This document shows, piece by piece, positions 1 to 7,900 of a DNA stretch of 13,311 nt. Origin of the DNA: RGEC01 sp044371405 (GTDB lineage Bacteria; Bacteroidota; Bacteroidia; NS11-12g; UBA955); contig JBILTS010000060.1 of NCBI GenBank assembly GCA_044371405.1, positions 1-13,311 of the forward strand, written 5' to 3'. A program made the translations under genes and the position numbers. Every line of letters begins with the position of its first letter. Position 1 is the first letter of the stretch. The notes beneath the pieces are model-generated. The model worked only from the letters and a program-made list of their open reading frames with translations. It ran no database searches and had not been told where the DNA came from.

Positions 1-463
1 ACCCGGTAGCAGCATCATGCCCGGTAAGGTCAATCCTACTCAACCTGAAGCCCTAACCATGGTTTGTGCTCAGATTATGGGCAACGATGTTGCAGTTTCT
101 TTTGCAGGTTCACAAGGCCATTTTGAACTGAATGTTTACAAGCCGGTAATTGCGGCGAACCTATTGCAAAGCGCTCGACTGCTGGGCCAGGCATGCCTGA
201 GCTTCGATACCCATTGCGCAAAAGGAATAGAGCCAAATCACAGTCGAATCAAAGATTTGGTAGAGCAGAGTTTGATGTTGGTAACGGCACTCAACACTCA
301 TATCGGTTATGAAAATGCAGCCAAAATTGCCAAAACAGCGCACAAAGAGAATAAAACCCTGAGGGAAGCGGCCTTGGAGCTGGGATTGCTGAGCAATGAA
401 CAATTCGATGAGTGGGTAAAGCCCGAAAAAATGGTTGGAAATCCGGACGAATCCATCAAATAA
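1..463 (+). CDS. fumC: Fumarate hydratase class II, C-terminal part (5' end outside window)
   Basis: Class II fumarase interconverts fumarate and L-malate in the TCA cycle in the cytoplasm. The window opens inside the gene, in the frame whose first full codon begins at base 2, and 153 residues remain of a family usually about 460-470 long. The visible part starts at the superfamily signature GSSIMPGKVNP, the mobile 'SS loop' that carries the catalytic serine and the substrate-contacting lysine and asparagine. The conserved QGHFELNVYKPVIA helix segment follows. The C-terminal fumarase domain (TLREAALELG...WVKPEKMVG) is intact and is what separates fumarase from aspartase, argininosuccinate lyase and adenylosuccinate lyase. 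folP starts 18 bp downstream on the same strand, so co-transcription is possible, although the two pathways are unrelated. No start or promoter can be judged. Confidence 0.96.
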   Translation, partial: PGSSIMPGKVNPTQPEALTMVCAQIMGNDVAVSFAGSQGHFELNVYKPVIAANLLQSARLLGQACLSFDTHCAKGIEPNHSRIKDLVEQSLMLVTALNTHIGYENAAKIAKTAHKENKTLREAALELGLLSNEQFDEWVKPEKMVGNPDESIK

Positions 464-481
464 TCTAGCCATTTTTCACCC

Positions 482-1273
482 ATGAGTAAAGCAAAAATCA
501 TGGGCATTCTCAATGCCACACCTGACTCTTTTTTTGAAGGCAGCCGAATTAAGCCGGAAAAGGTTCAGGATCTGGCAGGAAAGATGTTGATGGATGGTGC
601 AGATATCCTTGATGTTGGAGGCCAAAGTACCCGTCCCGGCGCCATACCCATTTCCGCAGATGAAGAAACAGACAGGGTATTGCCGGTAATTGAAGACATT
701 ATTAAGATCTTTCCTGATGCCATCATTAGCGTGGATACTTTTTATAGTGCCGTGGCCCGCCACGCGGTAAATACTGGTGCTAAAATTGTTAATGACATAT
801 CATCGGGAGAAGACGACGATAATATGCTGGCATTTATAGCAAGCGCTGGCATTTCCTATGTGGCTATGCACAAAAAGGGCAAACCCCAAACCATGCAACA
901 TAATCCGATTTACAAAGATGTTGTTGCTGAGGTCATCGATTATTTTAAAGAAAAAGATATACTTTATACACAGATGGGTATCAAGGATTGGATTCTCGAT
1001 CCGGGCTTTGGATTTGGAAAAACCATTGCTCATAATTTTTTGCTGTTAAGAAACCTCAACGAGTTAAAAAAAATAAATAAACCCATTCTTGTAGGAATTT
1101 CCAGAAAAAGCATGATTTGGAAAACCTTGGGCTCTCAGGCTGATAATGCCTTGAATGGCACCACAGCATTGCATATGGTTGCTTTAATAAAAGGTGCAGA
1201 CATTTTAAGGGTGCATGATGTAAAAGAAGCGGCCGAGTGTGTTACCCTTTATGAGTCTTTGTATGCAAACTAA
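482..1273 (+). CDS. folP: Dihydropteroate synthase
   Basis: This enzyme condenses 6-hydroxymethyl-dihydropterin pyrophosphate with p-aminobenzoate to give dihydropteroate in folate synthesis; it is the sulfonamide target. The 263-residue length fits a single-domain TIM-barrel enzyme. Family motifs occur in order: loop 1 ILNATPDSF (10-17), loop 2 DVGGQSTRPG (44-53), SVDT (83-86), VND (103-105), H130 with the KGKPQTMQ stretch, DPGFGFGK (173-180), GISRKS with K209, and RVHD near the C-terminus (243-246). All expected pterin and phosphate ligands are present. Loop 1 reads NATPDSFFEG rather than the commoner NVTPDSFSDGG, and loop 2 has GGQST where E. coli has GGEST; I read these as lineage variation, not inactivation. 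The ATG at 482 puts the first motif near the N-terminus, as usual. The downstream DUF1801 gene overlaps its 3' end. Confidence 0.96.
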   Translation: MSKAKIMGILNATPDSFFEGSRIKPEKVQDLAGKMLMDGADILDVGGQSTRPGAIPISADEETDRVLPVIEDIIKIFPDAIISVDTFYSAVARHAVNTGAKIVNDISSGEDDDNMLAFIASAGISYVAMHKKGKPQTMQHNPIYKDVVAEVIDYFKEKDILYTQMGIKDWILDPGFGFGKTIAHNFLLLRNLNELKKINKPILVGISRKSMIWKTLGSQADNALNGTTALHMVALIKGADILRVHDVKEAAECVTLYESLYAN

Positions 1274-1718
1274 CCTATCTGTATTTGAAACTTACTTCCA
1301 AGGCGTAGGTACTGAAAAACATACTGAACTTATGCATCTTGCAGAGGTAATTTCTAATCATATTCCCATAGGTTTTGAACCTCAGATTCAATATAATATG
1401 CCATCCTGGGTAGTGCCATTGTCCTACTATCCTGCAGGCTATCACTGCAAATCCAATACTCCGTTGCCTTTCATCAGCATAGCAGCACAGAAAAACCACC
1501 TTGCACTGTATCACATGGGTTTATATGCCCATCTCCCACTGTTTGACTGGTTTATAGCTGAATTGAAGGCCGCAACTGATAAACAGCCGGACATCGGAAA
1601 AAGCTGCATCCGTTTCAAATACGGGTCTGACATACCATTCTCTTTAATCGGGCAATTGTGCGGTAAAATGTCGCCTGCCACATGGATAGAGATTTATGAA
1701 TTATCCATTAGAAAATAA
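1263..1718 (+). CDS. DUF1801 (YdhG-like) family protein
   Basis: A 151-residue cytoplasmic protein with no signal peptide or membrane segment. It resembles the DUF1801/YdhG family: an N-terminal helical part, a QYNMPSW motif (about 44-50), a central LPFISIAAQKNHLALYHMG stretch, and a late DIGKSCIRFK motif before a helical C-terminus. The family adopts a small alpha/beta fold found also in proteins linked to iron or frataxin-like folds, but no biochemical role is established and I assign none. I chose the ATG at 1263, which overlaps the folP end by 11 bp and begins MQTNLSVFETYF. A longer in-frame start at 1239 would add eight residues and a 35-bp overlap, and looks less natural. The overlap suggests translation coupled to folP, but the family is not known to act in folate synthesis. 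Confidence 0.85.
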   Translation: MQTNLSVFETYFQGVGTEKHTELMHLAEVISNHIPIGFEPQIQYNMPSWVVPLSYYPAGYHCKSNTPLPFISIAAQKNHLALYHMGLYAHLPLFDWFIAELKAATDKQPDIGKSCIRFKYGSDIPFSLIGQLCGKMSPATWIEIYELSIRK

Positions 1719-1762
1719 TTTTCTGTCGTTTTTGTATATAAGCCTGTTACCAATATTTATTA

Positions 1763-1770
1763 TACCTTTG
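1763..1770 (+). promoter_or_regulatory. Candidate -7 element upstream of rpe
   Basis: TACCTTTG matches the Bacteroidetes -7 consensus TAnnTTTG exactly and lies in the 57-bp gap before rpe. It ends five bases before the rpe ATG at 1776, so transcription would begin at or beside the start codon. No well-spaced -33 TTTG was found; the nearest, at 1731-1734, is 28 bp away, which is too far. The match is seen in the sequence; promoter function is inferred. Confidence 0.5.
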
Positions 1771-1775
1771 CCTTA

Positions 1776-2435
1776 ATGTCTGTCATTATTGCGCCTTCCG
1801 TACTTTCCGCCGATTTCGGAAACCTTCAGCGAGACTGTGAAATGATTAACCAAAGTGATGCCGGATGGTATCATGTGGACGTGATGGATGGGGTATTTGT
1901 GCCCAACATCTCCTTTGGTTTCCCGGTAATGAATGTGCTAAAAAAACATGCAACCAAAACCCTGGATGTTCACCTGATGATTGTGGAACCGGACAGATAC
2001 ATCCAGCGATTTGCAGAGGCAGGAGCACAGGTACTTACTGTTCATTACGAGGCCTGCACACACCTGCACAGAAGTGTGGCGGAAATCAAAAAACATGGAA
2101 TGAAAGCCGGCGTAGCCCTCAACCCGCATACACCGGTAAATCACCTCACAGACATTATAGCAGACTGCGATTTGGTGCTCATCATGAGTGTTAATCCGGG
2201 TTTTGGCGGACAGGCATTTATTGAAAACACATACCGGAAAGTAGCGGAGCTTAAGGATCTGATTCTGAAAAACAATGGTCATGCCCTCATAGAGGTGGAT
2301 GGTGGAGTTTCTGAAACCAATGCCCAAGCATTGGCGAAGGCCGGGGCGGATGTGCTGGTGGCCGGAAACGCAGTTTTTGCAACTCCAAATCCATCTGCTA
2401 CCATAGCCGCCCTGCACAAAACTGCCAATTCATAA
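1776..2435 (+). CDS. rpe: Ribulose-phosphate 3-epimerase
   Basis: Interconverts D-ribulose 5-phosphate and D-xylulose 5-phosphate in the pentose phosphate pathway. The protein has 219 residues, the normal length for this TIM-barrel family. It begins with the typical APSVLSADF strand. The metal-binding residues are all in place: H33 and D35 in HVDVMDGVFVPN, H66 in DVHLMI, and D175 in EVDGG. D35 and D175 also serve as the acid/base pair in this family. The flexible loop motif SVNPGFGGQ (138-146) and the phosphate-binding VDGGVS and VAGNAVF segments are present. The ATG at 1776 fits the family N-terminus. No Shine-Dalgarno sequence precedes it, and a -7 element sits almost against the start. It is probably transcribed apart from folP and DUF1801, given the 57-bp gap and that element. 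Confidence 0.97.
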   Translation: MSVIIAPSVLSADFGNLQRDCEMINQSDAGWYHVDVMDGVFVPNISFGFPVMNVLKKHATKTLDVHLMIVEPDRYIQRFAEAGAQVLTVHYEACTHLHRSVAEIKKHGMKAGVALNPHTPVNHLTDIIADCDLVLIMSVNPGFGGQAFIENTYRKVAELKDLILKNNGHALIEVDGGVSETNAQALAKAGADVLVAGNAVFATPNPSATIAALHKTANS

Positions 2436-2452
2436 AAGAAACATCAACTTTT

Positions 2453-2460
2453 TACGTTTC
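2453..2460 (+). promoter_or_regulatory. Weak candidate -7 element upstream of the TonB-dependent receptor
   Basis: TACGTTTC differs at the last base from the Bacteroidetes -7 consensus TAnnTTTG. It lies in the 31-bp rpe/receptor gap and ends six bases before the GTG start at 2467, much as the rpe element does. With no clear -33 partner, read-through from rpe is an equally good explanation. Confidence 0.25.
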
Positions 2461-2466
2461 ATACCT

Positions 2467-4920
2467 GTGCTGAAAAAATCTTGCCTCGTGCTGCTGTTTT
2501 GCATTATCGGGCAGCTTCATGCACAGCAGCAATCCATGTTTTGGGCCAAGGTTAAGTTAAAAAACGGCGATCCCGCAGTTGGCATTACCATTAAAAATAG
2601 CGGTGGTGAGATATTGGCCTTAACAGACAATAATGGCGATTTTATCATTCCCGTTACCAACCTCATCTTCGGATATCAGGGCAACAGAAAGATTTTTGGT
2701 TACCGGCTTCAAAAGGATTGGGCGGCTCAGCTGGAAAGGGTAATTTATGAAGGAACCGGCCTAGATTTTTTACCACAGATTGACATTCAAAGCCGGGAAG
2801 AATACACCCCGTTTCTCGATGAAATAAGGCCCCGTGATTTGCGCATGAATCCCACCACCGGTGGCATTGAGGCCATCATAAAAACACTGGGTGCCAACAG
2901 CAGCAGTGAACTGTCTTCTCAATACAGCGTTCGCGGTGGCAATTACGACGAAAACCTCGTTTACGTAAACGATATCGAAATTTACCGCCCCCAGCTTATC
3001 AGCAACGGTCAGCAGGAAGGATTAAGCTTTATCAATCCAGACCTGGTGAAGACCCTAAAATTCAGTGCCGGCGGTTTTGATGCTCAGTACGGAGATAAAA
3101 TGAGCAGTGTGCTGGATGTGGAATATGTGCAACCCACATCTTTTTCAGTAAACGCTACAGCCGGGTTATTACTAAACAGCTTTTCGGTAGAAGGCAAAAC
3201 CAAAAAGACATCTGCTGTTCTTGGCGTAAGACATTTCAGCAACTCATTGCTCACCGGAAGTCTTGACTTGCAGGGTGCCTACCGTATGAATTTTGCAGAC
3301 GTTCAAACACTGATTAGCCGAAAACTATGGCGTCGCTGGAAAATTGAGTTTTTAGGCAATCTTGCATTGAATCGATACAACCTAACACCTGAGAGCCGCA
3401 GAACAGAATTTGGTACGGTTTCTCAGGCATACCAGCTGGATGTGGGGATGGCCGGTGCAGAGCAAATGAATTACGACTACGCCATGGGGGCACTTACCCT
3501 TAAATTCAATCCCGAGGCCGGTAAAGAGTTTAAATGGATTTTAAGCGCCACGGGAACCTCAGAGCAAGAACTATTTGATGTAGAAGGGGCTTACCAACTA
3601 AGCTTACTGGATCGTGACATGGGCAGTAAGACCTACGGTAAACCCTTGAAAACACTTGGCTTTGGTTATTTTCTGGATCATGGCAGAAACAGACTTCAGA
3701 GCCGTATTCTCAACTTTTCACACATCGGCACATTAACCAAGCCCGATAAACGCAATATTTTTAAATATGGTATTCGAATAAACCAAGAGCGGATTGAAGA
3801 CCGATACAAGGAATGGCGCTATAATGACAGTGCCATGTATAACATCCCTCCTTTTGGATTTGCATCGGACAGCATTATTCTTGATGATCAGGTGAGTGCA
3901 AGAAACATGCTGGAAAGTTTTCGGGTACAAGGTTTTGTTCAAAATAAATTTCGGCTCGACAAACAGCGAAACATGTGGCTGAATGTAGGACTGCGCGGTC
4001 AGTGGTGGCAGGTAAACGAAGAGCTTTTTGTAACCCCCCGTGTTCAGTTTAGCTGGGAACCTAACAAAAAAAAGAATGCGTACTTACCGGATAGTTTAAA
4101 AAAGAAAGACCTGGTTGTGAAACTGGCTGCGGGTGGCTACTTTCAGCAGGGTTTTTTCAGGGAATTAAGGGGATTTAATGGAAATCTGAACAGACAATTA
4201 CAGGCACAACAGGCATGGCATCTGGTGGCCGGTACCGACCGGTTTATCAATATGTGGAGGCGTAAATTTAAGTTCACCACAGAGGCCTATTACAAACAGC
4301 TCGACAGACTCGTACCCTACCTGTACGACAATATCAGGGTACGTTACTATGCAGAAAACAGCAGCACCGGCTATGCCTGGGGTATAGATAATAGAATTAA
4401 CGGTGAATTCATCAAAGGGCTGGAAAGCTGGTTTACGCTGAGTGTATTGCAAACCCGCGAGAAGATTTCCTACACGAATAACAGCGGAGAACGCATCCAA
4501 AGTGAATGGCTGAGAAGACCTACTGACCGCAGGGTCAACTTTGCGGCCATGCTGCAAGATCAACTTCCAGGAAACCCTACATTTCGCCTGAATTTAAACA
4601 TGATTATTGGAACAGGTATGCCGTATTTTCTTGATGGAGCAGGCAGGTATGCAAGCAAACCAAACATCATTCCGCCTTACAGAAGACTGGATATGGGTTT
4701 CAGCAAAGTACTGCTTGGTCGGAATGATAAAAATCGGCCAAAAGCAAGCATGCTCAAGAACTTACAGGAAACCTGGATCAGTGTAGAGATTTTCAATATT
4801 CTTGGCATTAATAATGTCATTTCATACAACTGGGTGAAAGATATTGAAAACAACGTGTATGGCGTACCCGAATATTTAACTGGGAGAAGGCTCAACATCC
4901 GCCTTAGGGTGGAATTTTAA
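2467..4920 (+). CDS. TonB-dependent receptor (plug and beta-barrel)
   Basis: An 817-residue outer-membrane active transporter driven by TonB-ExbBD; the substrate is unknown. The GTG at 2467 is chosen because it directly begins a signal peptide (Lys-Lys, a hydrophobic core, and QLHA followed by QQQ, cleavage near residue 19-20); the next ATG lies beyond that signal. Residues about 25-70 look like a degenerate carboxypeptidase-regulatory-like domain (GGEILALTDNNGDF). The plug spans about 115-220, with YSVRGGNYDENLVYVNDIEI (153-172) and AQYGDKMSSVLDVEY (206-220), a form common in Bacteroidetes receptors. The rest is barrel, ending in RLNIRLRVEF with the terminal phenylalanine expected for Bam recognition. 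No classical TonB box was recognised. No SusD-like lipoprotein is adjacent, so this is a stand-alone receptor and not a SusC/SusD pair. It ends at a strong terminator shared with the converging gene. Confidence 0.93.
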   Translation: MLKKSCLVLLFCIIGQLHAQQQSMFWAKVKLKNGDPAVGITIKNSGGEILALTDNNGDFIIPVTNLIFGYQGNRKIFGYRLQKDWAAQLERVIYEGTGLDFLPQIDIQSREEYTPFLDEIRPRDLRMNPTTGGIEAIIKTLGANSSSELSSQYSVRGGNYDENLVYVNDIEIYRPQLISNGQQEGLSFINPDLVKTLKFSAGGFDAQYGDKMSSVLDVEYVQPTSFSVNATAGLLLNSFSVEGKTKKTSAVLGVRHFSNSLLTGSLDLQGAYRMNFADVQTLISRKLWRRWKIEFLGNLALNRYNLTPESRRTEFGTVSQAYQLDVGMAGAEQMNYDYAMGALTLKFNPEAGKEFKWILSATGTSEQELFDVEGAYQLSLLDRDMGSKTYGKPLKTLGFGYFLDHGRNRLQSRILNFSHIGTLTKPDKRNIFKYGIRINQERIEDRYKEWRYNDSAMYNIPPFGFASDSIILDDQVSARNMLESFRVQGFVQNKFRLDKQRNMWLNVGLRGQWWQVNEELFVTPRVQFSWEPNKKKNAYLPDSLKKKDLVVKLAAGGYFQQGFFRELRGFNGNLNRQLQAQQAWHLVAGTDRFINMWRRKFKFTTEAYYKQLDRLVPYLYDNIRVRYYAENSSTGYAWGIDNRINGEFIKGLESWFTLSVLQTREKISYTNNSGERIQSEWLRRPTDRRVNFAAMLQDQLPGNPTFRLNLNMIIGTGMPYFLDGAGRYASKPNIIPPYRRLDMGFSKVLLGRNDKNRPKASMLKNLQETWISVEIFNILGINNVISYNWVKDIENNVYGVPEYLTGRRLNIRLRVEF

Positions 4921-4922
4921 AT

Positions 4923-4950
4923 AAAAAGGCACCCATGCAGGTGCCTTTTT
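4923..4950. terminator. Bidirectional intrinsic terminator between convergent genes
   Basis: A perfect 11-bp inverted repeat, AAAAAGGCACC (4923-4933) and GGTGCCTTTTT (4940-4950), encloses a 6-base loop. The GGCACC/GGTGCC core gives a stable stem. The T run on + and the A run (T run on -) on the other side make it work in both directions. It starts just after the receptor stop at 4920 and lies before the - strand stop at 4968, so it fits both transcripts. Confidence 0.9.
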
Positions 4951-4967
4951 AATAATTAACGGATTGA

Positions 4968-7900
4968 TTATTTACCAGCTTCCTGGCATTCTTTGAGTTG
5001 TTGTTGCAATAAATTAACCTGTGCTTTCAGCGCATTTAATTCGGTTTGTAAATTGGTTATTTTCTTACCCAATTCAGTGTTCGTAATTTCAAGCTTGTCA
5101 TATGCGGCCTGCAGCGCATCAAGTGACTTTTGACGTGCATCTACCTCGGCATTAAGCTCGGCAATGGTGCGTTTCAATTTGTCAATTTCTGCCTGTAGTT
5201 CTTTTTCCTTGCTGCTGCTGCCAGAACAATTTTTCAATTTGGACTCACAATCCGAAAGTCTGATTTTCAGCGCAGCCAGATCTTTTGTACATGCCTGATA
5301 TTCATCTGACAAGGCATTGTATGCGTTTTCCTTCTGCTCGTATTTGATTTTCAATTGTGACAATTCTTCTTCGCATTCCTTACAATCCGAACCTTTACCC
5401 TCGCAATCTTTTAATTTGGCTTCGAGGTCGGATACTTTTTTCTTGTAAATCTCAATTTCCGACAAATACAGGTCGCGCTGCTTTTTCACATTTACAATTT
5501 CGGCCTCCAATTCTGAATTGCGCTTTTTGGCCTCATCAAGTTCTGCCTTACACTTATTGAGCTCCGCTGCATTGCCGCAGTTTTTAAGTTTAGCTTCCAG
5601 TTCTGCTATGATTTTACTTTGTCTATCCTGATTGGATTTCAAATTTGCGATTTCCGCTTCCAGCGACGCTATCTTTACCTTATAGGTTTCGCAGTCACCA
5701 CTATTCTTAAGCATGGCTTCCAGTTCTGATATGCGTATTTGATTGACAAGCCCCGCCTTTTTGCATGCTTCCAGCTCAGCCTGAATGGCAGCATTCTTTT
5801 TCACCTCTGCATCCAGTTTTGCTTTTGTATCAGTCAACTCTTTTTGCAAAGTGGCTGTTTTCAGTTTTTCGGCATTCAACTGTGCTTCAAGTTGTTTTAT
5901 TTTATTTAGGCAATCAGCATTACTGCCGGCATTCCCCAATTTGCAATTTGAAAGTTCTGTCTCCAGTATTGTGATTTTCTTCTTACCATCAGCCACTTCT
6001 GCTTCCAGCACAGCCACTCGTTTTTGGGTATTATCCAGTTCTTTTTGAACCACATCACAATCAGCTTTTTTCTTATCCAGTTCTGCCTGAATTTTGGCAT
6101 TTCTTTCACGTTCAATAGCCAGCAAAGAATCTCGGCTCCTCACCTGTTTATCGCAGGGATTGTTGTTAAGTTTTAAAACCGCGTTTTCCTTTTTCAGTTT
6201 ATCCACTTCGGCCGAAAGCACGACATTTTTCTTTTTCAAATCCTCATTCTCCGCTGCAATAATGGCTTTGTTGCGGTTACAATCGTCCAGCTGAATGCGC
6301 AATTTTCCAAGTTGATCGCGGGCATCGGCTAACTGTTGTTTCACAATGATCAATTCATCCTGGCATGGTTTGCAATTCACACCTTTGGCATTGATTTCCT
6401 GCTCACGCTTACGCAATTCTTCTTCCTTCGCCTTGAGTAATGCCTCTTTTTTGCGAAGCTCCTCTTCTCTTTTCTTTACATCCGGTGAAACTTCCAGATT
6501 TTTATAACGAATGATGGTATCTGTTTTGCGGATTACTTCTGTTTTGCGGATGGTATCGCGTTTGATGACAGTGATGGTATCACGCTTCCAAAACGTATCG
6601 TTCTTCTGAATGTCTTTTTTGGCATTGTTTACCGAATCTCTGTATTCTTTTGATTTGTAATACAACCAGCCGCATGCTTCCAGCTTAAGACGAATGCCAA
6701 AATAAATATTGGCTCCTGTATATTCTCCCTTTGACGCATACTGCATGATACCGGCAAGGTTATCTGTCCCCACGGTAAAAGGGCCCAATCGTCCGTAAAT
6801 ACCTAGATTCAGATTGGTGTAATCACGGGTAAGTGTCAAGGGAACTCCCACTTCGGCATGTTCGGTCTCCCAACGGGGCACCAAACTTAGAAAGGAAGCC
6901 CTTCTTACACCCCAGGTATAATCGCCCTTCAAGCTGTGGGTCCAGTTCACACCCAAATACAAATCACCAAAAAATCGGCGGTCAAACTGCACATTCAATG
7001 CCGCAGGTGTGGTGGTGATAAAGTTGTTGGCTGCATCTGCATTTAAACTATCGTAAAAACCTGTACTTACATTACTCAATGGATCTTGGCCCAAACCGCT
7101 GTAGGTATTTATCAAAGTTCGGTTTACATTCCAGGTGGCTGTGGCATCCTTATTGTCTATCATCCTGCTCTGCCCACCATAAACGATGAAACCCAGGTCG
7201 GTAATACTGGCTCCCAGGCGCCATTTATATTCATTGTCATCTTCATCCAAACAGTCAAACCAAGGATTATTAAATCGCTTGCGGTTTTGTTTGGGTCTGT
7301 TTTCATACATGAATCCAACATCTGCTCCCAAACCTGCACCTTGTAAAAAATCAAACTTCATCCCAAACGGACTGTTTAGGGTGCGGGTAGCGCTTTGATC
7401 GCTGGTATGAAACCAGGTAGATTGTAAATTATCAAAGGAAACCTGATTGAAATTATCGAAACGATATGAGCCGCCATTAACCCCCATATGCCCGGCACCC
7501 ATGCCAAGAAGTAATTTACCGGTAGCGCCCCATTTAGTAAAATGCCGTCCCCTGTCGCGGGTCACCGAAGCCACAGAAAAGAACCACTCTTGCCATTTGT
7601 CGGTATTAACCGAGAATCTGGATAATTCATAAGTCTTGCCAATTTCCGTTCCATTTACCCCTGAAAATCCATTTCCTGTGCTATCCAAGCCAAATCTGAA
7701 TAGATTTCCAAGGTGTTTGTCCACCCCGGTAATACTCATACCCGCCACCGATTTTATGCCAATGCCTATGGCAGTTCTTCTTGTAATGCGAAAATGCATG
7801 GATGGCCCGTAAGTTTCATCCAGATAATACAGTTTCCAATTATCTGTCTTGCCATTTAATTGCAGCCATGAAGGGTTAAAATCCAAATTACCAGCTGCGT

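Noticed and set aside
1710..1724. Small AT-rich inverted repeat, AGAAAA/TTTTCT around the DUF1801 stop codon
   Set aside because: Six-base arms, almost all A/T, with a three-base loop give a weak stem with no clean T run directly after; likely chance in AT-rich sequence.
1938..2417. 159-codon open frame on the - strand opposite rpe
   Set aside because: It lies wholly within the certain rpe gene, and its translation has no recognisable domain and is cysteine- and histidine-rich in the way shadow frames are.
4198..4563. 121-codon open frame on the - strand opposite the TonB-dependent receptor
   Set aside because: It is fully inside the barrel-coding part of the receptor and has no recognisable motif; a shadow frame.
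5000..6480. Repeated short words in the DNA (such as TTCCAGTTCTG-like strings) that could suggest an array or CRISPR
   Set aside because: Copies are imperfect and irregularly spaced, and encode Leu-Glu-Ala/Lys heptads on the - strand; they reflect coiled-coil coding bias, not repeat-spacer structure.
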